The translations under genes and the position numbers were made by a program. A model generated the notes under the pieces. That model was not told the DNA's origin and searched no databases. It was given only the letters and a program-made list of their open reading frames with translations. A stretch of 64,000 nt of DNA from an uncultured Vibrio sp. (GTDB lineage Bacteria; Pseudomonadota; Gammaproteobacteria; Enterobacterales; Vibrionaceae): contig CANNGN010000004.1 of the NCBI GenBank assembly GCA_947504195.1, forward strand, positions 62,001 to 126,000. The letters are read 5' to 3'. Shown one piece after another: positions 9,903-19,100 of the stretch (positions are counted from its first letter, which is position 1; every line of letters starts with the position of its first letter).

Positions 9903-11180
9903 TCAGCTCACTCCGTCATCAACATTCGAAGAACTCAAATTTATATTTTTCACTACTTCGAGTGCGCTCCATACTCCATCTTCATGGAAACCATTGCGCC
10001 AATATGCTCCACAGTACCAAGTGTTATTAATCCCACTAATCAAAGAGCGTTTAGATTGCGCTTCAATTGCGGGTATCGAAAACAGAGGGTGGTGATAGTT
10101 AAATCGGCGTAACACTTTTTCTGGATTAATTTTCTCCACGCTATTTAAGCTCACACAAAATGTTTTATCACTTTTGATATTCTGGAGTATATTCATATCG
10201 TAAGTGAGACAAGGTGAGGCTAAATCAACATCATTCCCACGTTCAATGCAGTAGTTCCATGCTGCCCATGCTGCTTTACTCTTCGGTAGTAAACGTTCAT
10301 CAGTATGCAAAATTACATCATTTGATTGATATTCAATTGCTGACAATATTGAGGACTCATGCTCGCTAGGATCATCTAGCATTGATAGAGCTTGATCACT
10401 GTGGCACGCAAATATTACTTGGTCGTATTGCTCTAAATTATGTTTACTTTCAATCATTACTCCACTCTGATCTCGAGTAACTCGCGTGACAGGAGAGTTC
10501 AATCGTATCCTATCTTTGAATCCGGCGATTAATGGTTCAATATAGCTTCGCGACCCACCTTCAATCACATACCACTGTGGCCGATTAACGACATCAAGCA
10601 AACCATGATTTAGAAAAAACCGTAGAAAAAAGCCTAATGGAAACGCTCGCATATCCGCCATGGTTGACGACCATATCGCCGCCCCCATTGGGAGAATATA
10701 GTTTTGATTAAACGCAGAAGAAAACGCATTGTCGTCCAAAAAATGTCCTAGAGTATAACTTTCAGAAACCGATTGAGTCGCATGCGCTTTTGCCAAACGA
10801 TTAAAACGAAGTATTTCGAATATCAGTGAATAAAATGACGGTTTGAATAAATTCTTCTTCTGGGCGAATAATGTGGTTACAGTATGCCCATTGTATTCGA
10901 GACCAGTTTGGTCATTACGAACACTGAAACTCATTTCTGTTTCATTTCCTTTGACACCAATTTGGCTCATCAACTTGATGAAATTTGGGTATGTGCGATC
11001 GTTATAGACAATAAATCCGGTATCAATCGCGTATTGAGTACTATCCACCTCTACATCGACCGTTGCAGTATGCCCACCAATATAATCATTTGCTTCGTAG
11101 ACTGTAATGTCATGTTTCTCATGCAAATAGTACGCACTTGTTAAGCCTGATATTCCACTTCCAATAATTGCAATTTTCAT
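9903..11180 (-). CDS. FAD-dependent amine-oxidase-like oxidoreductase
   Basis: A 425-residue flavoprotein starting with the dinucleotide-binding motif IIGSGISGLTSAYYL, followed by an acidic end to the second strand (TVYEAN) and GGHTAT, as in the amine oxidase/phytoene desaturase superfamily. IDTGFIVYNDRTYPNF at about 50-66 is typical of the subgroup paired with DUF1365 and Cfa-like proteins. It may desaturate or oxidise an acyl chain; the substrate is unknown. It lies 1 base after the SDR gene and abuts DUF1365. Confidence 0.9.
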   Translation of the reverse strand: MKIAIIGSGISGLTSAYYLHEKHDITVYEANDYIGGHTATVDVEVDSTQYAIDTGFIVYNDRTYPNFIKLMSQIGVKGNETEMSFSVRNDQTGLEYNGHTVTTLFAQKKNLFKPSFYSLIFEILRFNRLAKAHATQSVSESYTLGHFLDDNAFSSAFNQNYILPMGAAIWSSTMADMRAFPLGFFLRFFLNHGLLDVVNRPQWYVIEGGSRSYIEPLIAGFKDRIRLNSPVTRVTRDQSGVMIESKHNLEQYDQVIFACHSDQALSMLDDPSEHESSILSAIEYQSNDVILHTDERLLPKSKAAWAAWNYCIERGNDVDLASPCLTYDMNILQNIKSDKTFCVSLNSVEKINPEKVLRRFNYHHPLFSIPAIEAQSKRSLISGINNTWYCGAYWRNGFHEDGVWSALEVVKNINLSSSNVDDGVS

Positions 11181-11181
11181 A

Positions 11182-11928
11182 TCACACCTTTTCCGTTGTC
11201 ACTATTGAACCGAGTACTCGATTGCGCAACGAGTACGGTAATATCGAAATAATTCGAATAATCCAAGTAAAACGCATAGGAAAATAAATTTTCGATTTTC
11301 TCTGTTGTAATCCTTTCCTAATAGAAGACGATGCGCGTTGCACTGTGACTTTCATCGGCATGGGAAAGTCATTTTTATCTGTTAATGGCGTTTCTACAAA
11401 GCCTGGATAAATTGTCGATAATGTTACGCCTTTGTTTTGCCAATCTAATGCTAACGACTCTAAAAAATAATTGATCGCTGCTTTTGAGGCACCGTAAGCT
11501 TCCGCTCTTGGTAAGGCGACAACACCGGCAATAGAACTAACGATGGCGACATGATCGTTAGGCCTTAATCGTGATTGGCATGCAGCAAGACTGTTAACAA
11601 CACCTTGAAAATTCACATCAAATACGCGCTTTACTAAATCAACATCAAGCACGCCATTATCAATATATTCACAACTGCCCGCATTAAATATCCATAGGCA
11701 AGGTGTCTGGTCAATCCCTTGAAGTTGTCGCTGAACTTCCTGCTTATCACTGACATCGAATTCTAAAAAGGTAAAAGATGAAGATGCACCTAATACCACT
11801 TTCAATTTTTCTAAGCTTCTGCCGCACGCGATGACATTCCATCCTTCTGCTTCATAATCTCGTGCTAATTGGGCTCCAATACCTGATGAAGCTCCGGTTA
11901 TCACAACTGTTTTTGTGGCCAAGGTCAT
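11182..11928 (-). CDS. Short-chain dehydrogenase/reductase
   Basis: A classical SDR of 248 residues. It has the Rossmann motif TGASSGIG near residue 12, NAGS near 83, the catalytic Ser in SSIAG and YxxxK in YGASKAA. The start at 11928 is preferred over the longer frame because GAGGAGG sits 8 bases upstream and the ATG overlaps the preceding stop as ATGA. The substrate is not evident; in this operon a ketone/alcohol step on a modified fatty acid is possible. Confidence 0.92.
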   Translation of the reverse strand: MTLATKTVVITGASSGIGAQLARDYEAEGWNVIACGRSLEKLKVVLGASSSFTFLEFDVSDKQEVQRQLQGIDQTPCLWIFNAGSCEYIDNGVLDVDLVKRVFDVNFQGVVNSLAACQSRLRPNDHVAIVSSIAGVVALPRAEAYGASKAAINYFLESLALDWQNKGVTLSTIYPGFVETPLTDKNDFPMPMKVTVQRASSSIRKGLQQRKSKIYFPMRFTWIIRIISILPYSLRNRVLGSIVTTEKV

Positions 11929-12365
11929 TGCGCTAACCTCCTCTTCACCATATTTACAGCTTGTCGAAACACTGGAATGTGTTGGTACACCATGCAACCA
12001 AGATCAAAGTGGTCACGGTGATAACTTACTTTTTCTTGGTCAAATTCGATGTAACTCATACCTGGAACTGAAATCTCTTTACCATTATTCAATTTGGGGT
12101 GAGAAAAGTTCATGTTCCAAATTAGGTAACAGCGATTCTCAATTTGGTCCGCAGAATGTATGTCAAAGTGGCAATAGTGGGTGTTTAAAAGCATCGATTG
12201 AAAATATGCGATAAGGTTGTCTAGGCCCTCAATTTGATGTGCTGGATCTTCAAATCGTATATTCTCATGATAGACCTCTCCTAATCGCTCTAAGGACTGA
12301 GTATTCAAATTAGAATAGGTGCTAACAAAAAGAGCCAGTTCTTGACTATAGCTATCCACTTTCAT
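11925..12365 (-). CDS. SnoaL/NTF2-like protein, first gene of the Cfa-like operon
   Basis: A 146-residue protein with the features of the SnoaL/NTF2-like cone fold: an N-terminal helix, YHENIRFEDPAH near 30, and paired C-terminal strands with DQEKVSYHRDHFDLG. Members are small enzymes or ligand binders with a shared pocket, so a role on a hydrophobic intermediate is possible. GGAG lies 8 bases before the ATG. It is the promoter-proximal gene, about 16 nt from the inferred transcription start, and overlaps the SDR start by 4 bases. Confidence 0.85.
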   Translation of the reverse strand: MKVDSYSQELALFVSTYSNLNTQSLERLGEVYHENIRFEDPAHQIEGLDNLIAYFQSMLLNTHYCHFDIHSADQIENRCYLIWNMNFSHPKLNNGKEISVPGMSYIEFDQEKVSYHRDHFDLGCMVYQHIPVFRQAVNMVKRRLAQ

Positions 12366-12387
12366 CCAGCGACTCCAATAAAATTAA

Positions 12388-12412
12388 TTGTACAATAAAT
12401 TTATCTGTACAA
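12388..12412. promoter_or_regulatory. MerR-type operator and promoter of the Cfa-like operon
   Basis: A perfect inverted repeat TTGTACA-N11-TGTACAA lies 23 bases upstream of the first gene. On the minus strand TACAAT (12388-12393) can be the -10; TTATGT lies 19 bases further upstream as a possible -35, so the palindrome sits in an overlong spacer, the classic MerR-family arrangement. Adenosylcobalamin- and light-responsive LitR/CarH regulators are reported to bind TGTACA-type repeats, so such a regulator is a good candidate, by inference. No regulator gene is adjacent. Confidence 0.6.
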
Positions 12413-12509
12413 CATAAGATAGTAGAGTTTTAACAAAGTAACAACACTTAACTTGCGTACCATTATTATTTGTTACTAATTTCATATGGAAGGCAGAATG
12501 ATGATGATC

Positions 12510-12537
12510 AAAAAAGCCACCGAAGGTCGGTGGCTTT
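12510..12537 (-). terminator. htpX terminator
   Basis: On the minus strand AAAGCCACCG pairs with CGGTGGCTTT across a 5-base loop, continuing into six T. It stands 18 bases after the htpX stop. Confidence 0.92.
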
Positions 12538-12555
12538 AGAATGAAAATTATTCGC

Positions 12556-13419
12556 TTAACTATTTATAAGTGCTTGTATACGCTTATCAAGCGGTGGATG
12601 ACTCATCAGTAACTCGGTCATCGAACGCTTTCCATTGATACCGAATGCCATCATAGAACCTTCCAATTGAGATTCATGTCCAACCTTGAGACGCTCAAGT
12701 GCGGCAATCATTTTATGTTTACCCACCATTTGTGCCGCGCCTGCATCCGCATAAAATTCTCGACGACGGCTGTACCACATAGTGATGAAACTCGCCAAAA
12801 ATCCAAACACCAATTCCAGAGCCATAGAAACCATGAAATACGCCATTCCTCCTGATTGCTGACCTTCATCTGAATCTCTCGATGAAACAATTCCAGCAAC
12901 AACACGAGCAAGGAAGATAACAAAGGTATTCACTACCCCTTGCAGCAAGGTCATCGTTACCATATCACCATTCGCAATATGACTCATCTCGTGAGCCAGT
13001 ACCGCTTCCGCTTCATCGCGTGTCATATTATGAAGCAGTCCAGTAGACACCGCGACCAATGACGCATCGCGTTTTGCACCTGTAGCAAATGCATTTATAT
13101 CACCGGAATCGTAGATTGCTACCGTAGGCATTCCTACACCCACTTGCTTGCTTTGATTACGAACCGTTTCCAATAACCAATGTTCTGTTTCGTTACGTGG
13201 ACTCTCAATAACCACCCCACCGACAGAGCGAAGTGCAATTGATTTCGACATCAACAGAGATATAAACGAACCGCCAAACCCAAATACTGCCGCCAAAATT
13301 AATAAGCCAGACAAACTACCTGGTTGAATTCCAGTAAATGCATATACAATGTTCAATACAACGCTAAGCACCAAAATTACCGCTAAATTGGTAATCAAAA
13401 ATAATACTATTCGCTTCAT
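12556..13419 (-). CDS. htpX: Membrane protease HtpX
   Basis: HtpX is a zinc metalloprotease of the inner membrane that degrades damaged membrane proteins together with FtsH. Residues 1-55 hold two membrane segments. The zinc site HEMSH is near 140-146, and REFYADAGA near 220 supplies the third ligand (Glu). Two more hydrophobic segments lie between. The ATG at 13419 is chosen because GGAG lies 8 bases upstream; the GTG two codons earlier is too close to it. It is a single gene with its own terminator. Confidence 0.96.
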   Translation of the reverse strand: MKRIVLFLITNLAVILVLSVVLNIVYAFTGIQPGSLSGLLILAAVFGFGGSFISLLMSKSIALRSVGGVVIESPRNETEHWLLETVRNQSKQVGVGMPTVAIYDSGDINAFATGAKRDASLVAVSTGLLHNMTRDEAEAVLAHEMSHIANGDMVTMTLLQGVVNTFVIFLARVVAGIVSSRDSDEGQQSGGMAYFMVSMALELVFGFLASFITMWYSRRREFYADAGAAQMVGKHKMIAALERLKVGHESQLEGSMMAFGINGKRSMTELLMSHPPLDKRIQALINS

Positions 13420-13662
13420 TAACACGACTCCATAAAGAAAATTGACTTACTCAAATCTGAAACGTTACTTACTACTAACGAATATAATCGTCTATTTCAA
13501 AATTAAGGTTAAGCGCTAAATTGCAACATTTGATGTCTAGCACCAGCAAAGCGCTTTCTTGTTAGACTATGGTAGTATTGAACGACGTTATAATCTTGTT
13601 ATCATTGTTAAAATATCTAACAGCATGACATGTATAACTACGTCTAATAAAAGGAATTCAAA

Positions 13663-13794
13663 ATGGTAGAAGCAAAGGACTATCAAATGGCTATCGATCT
13701 TCTGTGTTTCCACCTCGGACTTACCGAGGAGCAAGCCAAAGAGCAGTTAGGATTAGAACAGCCAACTCCTTCTATTCTTTGTTTTGATGAATAA
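13663..13794 (+). CDS. Small protein, 43 residues, unknown function
   Basis: A 43-codon ORF beginning MVEAKDYQMAIDLLCF has AAGGA 7 bases before its ATG and is followed by a strong terminator 40 bases after the stop. The central TEEQAKEQLGLE is a helix-rich, UBA-like stretch; the end is PSILCFDE. I do not recognise the family. It is isolated between the divergent htpX and the convergent bioD. A 16-base tandem duplication covers its last codons and stop. Good translation signals and a dedicated terminator argue that it is a real gene. Confidence 0.68.
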   Translation: MVEAKDYQMAIDLLCFHLGLTEEQAKEQLGLEQPTPSILCFDE

Positions 13795-13812
13795 TAGTTT
13801 TGATGAATAATA
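13781..13812. repeat. 16-bp perfect tandem duplication
   Basis: GTTTTGATGAATAATA occurs twice head to tail (13781-13796 and 13797-13812). The first copy contains the last codons and the TAA of the 43-codon gene; the second is downstream. It looks like a recent slippage or recombination duplication. Confidence 0.95.
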
Positions 13813-13834
13813 CTTTAGATTAAAAAAATTTAAT

Positions 13835-13866
13835 AAAAAACGCAGCCTCAATTGGCTGCGTTTTTT
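13835..13866. terminator. Bidirectional terminator, small gene and bioD
   Basis: AAAAAACGCAGCC pairs with GGCTGCGTTTTTT across a 6-base loop, with T runs on both strands. It serves the small gene on the plus strand and the bioBFCD operon on the minus strand. Confidence 0.93.
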
Positions 13867-13901
13867 GTTCTTCATGCATTTAATTTGACTGGATATTTGC
13901 T

Positions 13902-14585
13902 TTAGCCATTTAATACAGGCGTCAGATCGATATAGCGACCTAAATCTGAACGTTTGGCACTCGGTACATAAGGAATTTCTCCAATCTTTGGGGCATTAAT
14001 TGTCGTCCCTAACATGGTTATCAATTCAGCATAATGCTCAGTACCTGGATTAATTCTATTGGCGACCCAACCAACTATTTCAAGGCCGTCATTACGAATG
14101 GCTTCTGCTGTCAAGCGAGCATGACTCAAGCATCCTAATTGGATCCCAACGACCAAAACAACAGGAAGTTTCTCTTTTTTAACCCAACTGGATAAGAAGT
14201 CATCGTCAGAAACTGGGACACGCCAGCCTCCAGCGCCTTCGACTAATACTACATCGGCTTTTTCTTGATGCTTATGCAATTTTGTACTTAGCAATTCAAA
14301 GTCAATTTCTACATTTTCATGCTTGGCCGCGATATGAGGAGACGCGGCCAATTCTAAAGCATAGGGGTTGATTTCATTATATGGGCGCTCACATGTCGCA
14401 GTTCGAATCAAATGAATAGCATCTGAGTTTCGGAATCCAAATTCCGTTTTCTCGCTGCCGGCTGCGACAGGCTTATAACCTATAGTTGAAAGATCATTAT
14501 CTGCTAAAGCTTGTAAAATCGCTTTAGATGCAACTGTCTTACCAACATCAGTATCCGTACCAGCAATAAAAAACGTATTAATCAT
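13902..14585 (-). CDS. bioD: Dethiobiotin synthetase
   Basis: BioD closes the ureido ring of dethiobiotin from DAPA, CO2 and ATP. The P-loop-like motif GTDTDVGKT is at residues 9-17; [11 protein letters not shown] near 115-125 carries the second conserved loop. The 227-residue length is normal. Its ATG overlaps the bioC stop by 4 bases, so it is the last, translationally coupled gene of bioBFCD. Confidence 0.96.
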   Translation of the reverse strand: MINTFFIAGTDTDVGKTVASKAILQALADNDLSTIGYKPVAAGSEKTEFGFRNSDAIHLIRTATCERPYNEINPYALELAASPHIAAKHENVEIDFELLSTKLHKHQEKADVVLVEGAGGWRVPVSDDDFLSSWVKKEKLPVVLVVGIQLGCLSHARLTAEAIRNDGLEIVGWVANRINPGTEHYAELITMLGTTINAPKIGEIPYVPSAKRSDLGRYIDLTPVLNG

Positions 14586-15385
14586 GGTTGTAACATCCCA
14601 AAACAGACTTGATAGGTGGCAGGAAGAAAGTCTTCATTACCACTAATTGCACGATATTCTAATTCGACTTTGTCGAGAGTTTCTCGAGTAAAAAGCCCTT
14701 TTGGACGCGCTTGAATATGAGTTGCCCCAATACCTTTAAGGTCCTTCATCAACGCCAACGCACTAGAATACCGCTGCGTAATAGTTTGCAAGGATAGATG
14801 ATGAGACGAAACCTCAGATTGCGCTAACGCAAGTTTTACCCTATTGCGTGAGATAAACCGATTGACGTGTTGATATGAATCAACTTTGCTCCACGCTTGT
14901 GAGAGTTCAATTAATGAACCGTCAAGTAATGTCGTAAAATATCCAACTCCTTCAGGTTTAATAATGCGCTTGATTTCTGCAAGTGGTGCCGACAGATCAT
15001 CACACCATTGAAGAGCGAGGCTGCTAAACACATAATCAAAACTGTCATCAGCAAAGTTCATCGCTTCAGCATCACACAATGAGTAAGTTACGTTATTCGT
15101 CCCGCAGCGAAGGCGTGCTTGTTCAAGCATTTCAACAGAAATATCGCCACAGACAACTTCTGCACCACGTTCTAATAAGCGTTGTGAAAAATAGCCGGTT
15201 CCACATCCAAGATCGAGGACTCGTTTACCACATAATGATTGAGGCATTAGATCAAGCAATTGATAACCAACATTACGCTGAAATTTTGCATGATTATCAT
15301 AACTTGACGCAGCACGGCCAAAGGCTGCGGCAATCGACTTCTTACACACTGCGCTATCGATGTAGGTATGATTAAGGTCCATCAT
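14582..15385 (-). CDS. bioC: Malonyl-ACP O-methyltransferase BioC
   Basis: BioC methylates malonyl-ACP so the fatty acid pathway can build the pimeloyl chain of biotin. The SAM motif [12 protein letters not shown] is near residue 54, preceded by the family N-terminus [15 protein letters not shown]. The start at 15385 is preferred: GGAG is 8 bases upstream and the ATG overlaps the bioF stop (ATGA). A longer in-frame start at 15421 would add 12 residues unlike other BioC proteins. No bioH-like gene is present in this cluster. Confidence 0.93.
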   Translation of the reverse strand: MMDLNHTYIDSAVCKKSIAAAFGRAASSYDNHAKFQRNVGYQLLDLMPQSLCGKRVLDLGCGTGYFSQRLLERGAEVVCGDISVEMLEQARLRCGTNNVTYSLCDAEAMNFADDSFDYVFSSLALQWCDDLSAPLAEIKRIIKPEGVGYFTTLLDGSLIELSQAWSKVDSYQHVNRFISRNRVKLALAQSEVSSHHLSLQTITQRYSSALALMKDLKGIGATHIQARPKGLFTRETLDKVELEYRAISGNEDFLPATYQVCFGMLQP

Positions 15386-16539
15386 AGTCGTGTCTCCAAC
15401 ACATGGCTCAATGTTCGACATAAGGTTGTTACCTGCTCCTTAGAATGATTCGCGGTTAAAGTAATTCTCAACCTGCCGCTATTTATCGGCACCGTCGGCG
15501 GGCGAATCGCAGTTACCCAAATACCATTTTGTTTCATCGCTAAGGCTGCGTTCATTACCTTTTGAGTATCACCAATAATCAGCGGTTTAATTGGAGTTGA
15601 TGTTTCAACAAATTGAGAAAAATGCCCAACTCTGTGTTGATACTCGATTTCCAATTCGGCAAGCTTTTCCCTGCGCCAATGTTGCGTCTGTATCATATAA
15701 ATAGCATGGGAAAGGGCATAAGCCTGAGAAGGAGGCATTGCGGTTGAATAGACGTGATGACGGGCAAACTGAGTTAGAAAATCACCCATCGATTCACTAC
15801 ACAAGATCGCAGCCCCAGACATACCAAACGCTTTGCCAAAGGTAACCACTAAAATATCGGGTGTAACACCTGCTTGATAACAACTTCCCTGTCCTTCGTT
15901 ACCTAAAATTCCAACACCGTGAGCATCATCAACCATCAATGCACAATTCGATTTCGTATTCACCAACTGAGCGATATCACCTAAAGGGGATCGGTCACCG
16001 TCCATACTGAAGACACCTTCAGTGACGATTAGCGTTTCAATATCTGGATTAACTAAACTTGTTAAGTGCTCAACGCTGTTATGCTTAAAACGCCTCATCG
16101 ATGCAGGAGATAACATACCTGCCTCCATTAACGAAGCATGATTCAGTTTGTCTTGCAGTAAATGATCGCCTTGTTCAAGTAAGGTAAATAAAACGGCCTG
16201 ATTGGCACTGTAACCGGAGTTAAACAAAATCGCGCGCTCAAACCCCAACCATTCGCACAGTTGGGTTTCAAGATTTTTGTGGGCGGAACAAAAACCGGTG
16301 ACTAGAGGTGAAGCGGCACTGCCCGCGCCATATAAAGATAACCCCTTTTGCCAATGCCCAATCAGTTCTGGATCATTCGCCAGCCCTAGGTAATCGTTAT
16401 TCGAGAAATTGAGAAAACGTTTACCGTTGTGTTCTATCTCAACTTGGTTACCAGCTAAAATAGGGACAAGATTACGGGTTAAGCCTTGATTTTGTCGTGA
16501 ACTCAAGGCTTGGTCAATCCTAGAACTAAATGCTGGCAT
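15382..16539 (-). CDS. bioF: 8-amino-7-oxononanoate synthase
   Basis: BioF is a PLP enzyme joining pimeloyl-ACP/CoA and alanine. Conserved features: [12 protein letters not shown] near 40, [11 protein letters not shown] near 200, and the PLP lysine in [13 protein letters not shown] near 230. The start [10 protein letters not shown] at 16539 fits BioF proteins; it overlaps the bioB stop by 14 bases. The longer frame to 16587 lies deep inside bioB and lacks similarity. The ribosome-binding site is weak, consistent with coupling to bioB. Confidence 0.94.
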   Translation of the reverse strand: MPAFSSRIDQALSSRQNQGLTRNLVPILAGNQVEIEHNGKRFLNFSNNDYLGLANDPELIGHWQKGLSLYGAGSAASPLVTGFCSAHKNLETQLCEWLGFERAILFNSGYSANQAVLFTLLEQGDHLLQDKLNHASLMEAGMLSPASMRRFKHNSVEHLTSLVNPDIETLIVTEGVFSMDGDRSPLGDIAQLVNTKSNCALMVDDAHGVGILGNEGQGSCYQAGVTPDILVVTFGKAFGMSGAAILCSESMGDFLTQFARHHVYSTAMPPSQAYALSHAIYMIQTQHWRREKLAELEIEYQHRVGHFSQFVETSTPIKPLIIGDTQKVMNAALAMKQNGIWVTAIRPPTVPINSGRLRITLTANHSKEQVTTLCRTLSHVLETRL

Positions 16540-17578
16540 CGTAAAATTTGTCGTCTTTAGTAGGACGAGCGGCGACACGTTCAACAACTTTATCTAGTAG
16601 TTCATTTTCTTGGATTTCATCAGGTTTCTGCACGACTTGCTGACTATTAATACCCAATTTTTCAAATAACATCATATCGCTATCTTCAGCAGGGTTTGGG
16701 GTCGTGAGTAGTTTACAGCCGTAGAAGATGGAATTGGCACCAGCCATGAAGCAAAGTGTTTGCATCTGCTCATTCATTTGCTCACGACCAGCCGACAAAC
16801 GTACAGCTGATTGAGGCATCATTATGCGTGCTGCCGCGATTAGGCGGATAAAATCAAAAGACTCAACATCATCTACTTCTTCAAGCGGTGTACCTTTAAC
16901 TTTTACTAGCATATTGATAGGAACACTCTCAGGAGGAACCGGTAAGTTCGCCAATTCACACAATAATCCAGCTCGGTCATTGGTGCTTTCGCCCATTCCA
17001 ATAATGCCACCAGAGCAAATTTTCATCCCAGCATCCCGCACATGCGAAAGTGTGTCTAAACGATCTTGATAGGTGCGAGTAGTAATTATATTTCCGTAAA
17101 ACTCTGGAGAAGTATCTAAGTTATGGTTGTAATAATCCAAACCTGCGTCAGAGAGATCTTTAGCTTGATTCGGTGTTAGCATGCCTAGAGTCATACAGGT
17201 TTCAAGTCCGAGATCTTTAACACCAGAAATCATTTCTTTTAACAGTGGCATATCGCGCTCTTTAGGGTTCTTCCATGCAGCTCCCATGCAAAAGCGAGTT
17301 GAACCTGAAGTTTTTGCCTTTTGAGCAGCATCTAACACTCGCTCTACTTCCATTAAGCGTTCTTTATCAACATCCGTACGATAGTGCGCACTTTGCGGGC
17401 AGTATTTACAGTCTTCTGGACACGCGCCAGTTTTAATTGAGAGCAAAGTACTAACTTGAACGTAATTGTGTTGCTGGTATTGACGATGGACCTGCTGTGC
17501 TTCAAACAACAAATCCATAAATGGCTTTTCAAGTAGTGCGTTAACGTCACTTATGGTCCAGTTATGGCGAGTTTCCAC
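16526..17578 (-). CDS. bioB: Biotin synthase
   Basis: BioB is a radical-SAM enzyme inserting sulfur into dethiobiotin. The [4Fe-4S] motif CPEDCKYC lies near residues 53-60, followed by GAAWKNP near 105 and the conserved Arg region [10 protein letters not shown] near 258, which binds the [2Fe-2S] cluster. The GTG at 17578 (VETRHNW) is chosen because AAGGA is 6 bases upstream and the homology starts there. It is the first gene of bioBFCD, divergent from bioA. Confidence 0.96.
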   Translation of the reverse strand: METRHNWTISDVNALLEKPFMDLLFEAQQVHRQYQQHNYVQVSTLLSIKTGACPEDCKYCPQSAHYRTDVDKERLMEVERVLDAAQKAKTSGSTRFCMGAAWKNPKERDMPLLKEMISGVKDLGLETCMTLGMLTPNQAKDLSDAGLDYYNHNLDTSPEFYGNIITTRTYQDRLDTLSHVRDAGMKICSGGIIGMGESTNDRAGLLCELANLPVPPESVPINMLVKVKGTPLEEVDDVESFDFIRLIAAARIMMPQSAVRLSAGREQMNEQMQTLCFMAGANSIFYGCKLLTTPNPAEDSDMMLFEKLGINSQQVVQKPDEIQENELLDKVVERVAARPTKDDKFYDASI

Positions 17579-17619
17579 AATGATTCCTTTTTTATAATTG
17601 CTCACATTTATACTTGGTT

Positions 17620-17647
17620 AGTCTACTCGAAGGCAGTAAACTGTCAA
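17620..17647 (-). promoter_or_regulatory. bioBFCD promoter
   Basis: On the minus strand TTGACA (17642-17647) and TAGACT (17620-17625) are 16 bases apart, giving a start near 17613 and a leader of about 35 nt. The -35 overlaps the BirA-like operator, which explains repression. Confidence 0.6.
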
Positions 17648-17673
17648 CCAAACCTGACACGATAAGTTTACAA
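17641..17673. promoter_or_regulatory. BirA-type biotin operator between bioB and bioA
   Basis: CTGTCAACC-N15-AGTTTACAA matches the proteobacterial BirA operator TTGTAAACC-N15/16-GGTTTACAA with two mismatches on the left and one on the right. It lies between the divergent bioB and bioA starts and overlaps the bioB -35, so one operator probably represses both directions when biotin is plentiful, as in E. coli. Confidence 0.75.
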
Positions 17674-17684
17674 CTGGTGAATTA

Positions 17685-18974
17685 ATGACCAACATAGATT
17701 TGCAATTTGACCGAGACCATATGTGGCATCCTTATACATCAACTATTGAACCACTACCCTGCTACCCAGTAAGTCATGCTAAATCTAATCGTTTGCTCCT
17801 TGAAACAGGCGAAGAGTTGATTGATGGAATGTCATCATGGTGGGCAGCGATTCATGGATATTCTCACCCAGTTTTAAACCAAGCCGCTCATGACCAAATC
17901 GATAAAATGTCTCATGTGATGTTTGGAGGATTAACACACCAACCAGCTATTGAGATGTGTAAACAGCTACTTGAACTCGCACCAAGCAATCTACATCACG
18001 TCTTTCTGGCCGACTCAGGATCGGTTTCGGTTGAAGTTGCCTTGAAAATGGTTCTGCAATATTGGCATGCTCGTACGGAAAACCGATCGACATTTTTGAC
18101 GTTACGCCACGGCTATCATGGTGACACCTTTGCAGCTATGTCTGTAACCGATCCTGAAAACTCTATGCACAAGATTTATAAAGGTTTTTTACCTAAGCAT
18201 ATTTTTGTCGAATCACCGACAGTTGGCTTCCATGAGCAATGGAACGACAACGAAATCAAGCCATTGGAAGCGGCGCTCGAAAGTCATCACCAAGAGATTG
18301 CAGCCATCATTTTAGAGCCTATCGTACAAGGGGCTGGCGGAATGAGAATCTATCATCCCAATTACCTAAGAGCTGTACGCCAACTATGTGACCAATATGG
18401 TTTACTATTAATTGTTGATGAAATTGCGACTGGGTTTGGTCGAACTGGAAAATTGTTCGCGTGTGAACATGCCGACATTAAACCCGATATTTTGTGTGTC
18501 GGTAAAGCCTTAACCAGTGGCTATATGACGCTGGCAGCAACATTAACTACCAAATCGGTGGCCGATACAGTCTGCAGCGGCGAAGCACAATGCTTTATGC
18601 ATGGTCCAACATTTATGGGAAACCCATTAGCCTGCGCTGTTGCGAGTGCCAGTTTAAAACTGATTGCGCAAGGGAATTGGAAAAAACAAGTCAGTGCTAT
18701 TGAATCTATCTTTGCAGAACGTTTGCCTCAATTAAGCTCTCAGACACGAGTGAAAGCGGTGCGTTGGCTTGGAGCAATTGGCGTGATTGAGACGCACAAT
18801 CCTGTTGATATGGTAGCAATTCAGGCATTTTTTGTCGAAAATGGGGTATGGATTCGGCCGTTCGGTAAACTTATTTATATGATGCCGCCTTATATTACTT
18901 CTCGGGAAGATCTTCATCACCTGATTAATGTTGTTGAACACGCATTGCAGTATGATGAGCTGTTTCTCGATTAA
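17685..18974 (+). CDS. bioA: DAPA aminotransferase
   Basis: BioA is a PLP enzyme converting KAPA to 7,8-diaminopelargonate with SAM as amino donor. The N-terminus DHMWHPYTS and EELIDGMSSWWAAIHGY are BioA hallmarks; the cofactor Asp lies in LLIVDEIATGFGRTG near 245 and the PLP lysine in ILCVGKALTSGY near 272. GGTGA lies 5 bases before the ATG. Divergent from bioBFCD; no clear terminator of its own is seen. Confidence 0.96.
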   Translation: MTNIDLQFDRDHMWHPYTSTIEPLPCYPVSHAKSNRLLLETGEELIDGMSSWWAAIHGYSHPVLNQAAHDQIDKMSHVMFGGLTHQPAIEMCKQLLELAPSNLHHVFLADSGSVSVEVALKMVLQYWHARTENRSTFLTLRHGYHGDTFAAMSVTDPENSMHKIYKGFLPKHIFVESPTVGFHEQWNDNEIKPLEAALESHHQEIAAIILEPIVQGAGGMRIYHPNYLRAVRQLCDQYGLLLIVDEIATGFGRTGKLFACEHADIKPDILCVGKALTSGYMTLAATLTTKSVADTVCSGEAQCFMHGPTFMGNPLACAVASASLKLIAQGNWKKQVSAIESIFAERLPQLSSQTRVKAVRWLGAIGVIETHNPVDMVAIQAFFVENGVWIRPFGKLIYMMPPYITSREDLHHLINVVEHALQYDELFLD

Positions 18975-19032
18975 CCCTCTATCTGAGTTGTGTTTTTCCT
19001 TTAGCATTCAGACTACGACAAACCATAACGAC

Positions 19033-19059
19033 AAAAAAAGACCACGCATAAGCGTGGTC
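19033..19059 (-). terminator. Terminator of the nrt operon
   Basis: On the minus strand GACCACGC pairs perfectly with GCGTGGTC across a 4-base loop, followed by seven T. On the plus strand no T run follows, so it serves the nitrate transport operon rather than bioA. A separate perfect palindrome GCCTAATATTAGGC at 19068-19081 lies just before it. Confidence 0.88.
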
Positions 19060-19100
19060 AAACAGGAGCCTAATATTAGGCATGACATTGTTGTTAAAAT

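Noticed and set aside
11929..11997. Longer N-terminus for the SDR gene
   Set aside because: The ATG at 11928 has a strong ribosome-binding site and overlaps the preceding stop as ATGA; the extension lies inside the upstream gene.
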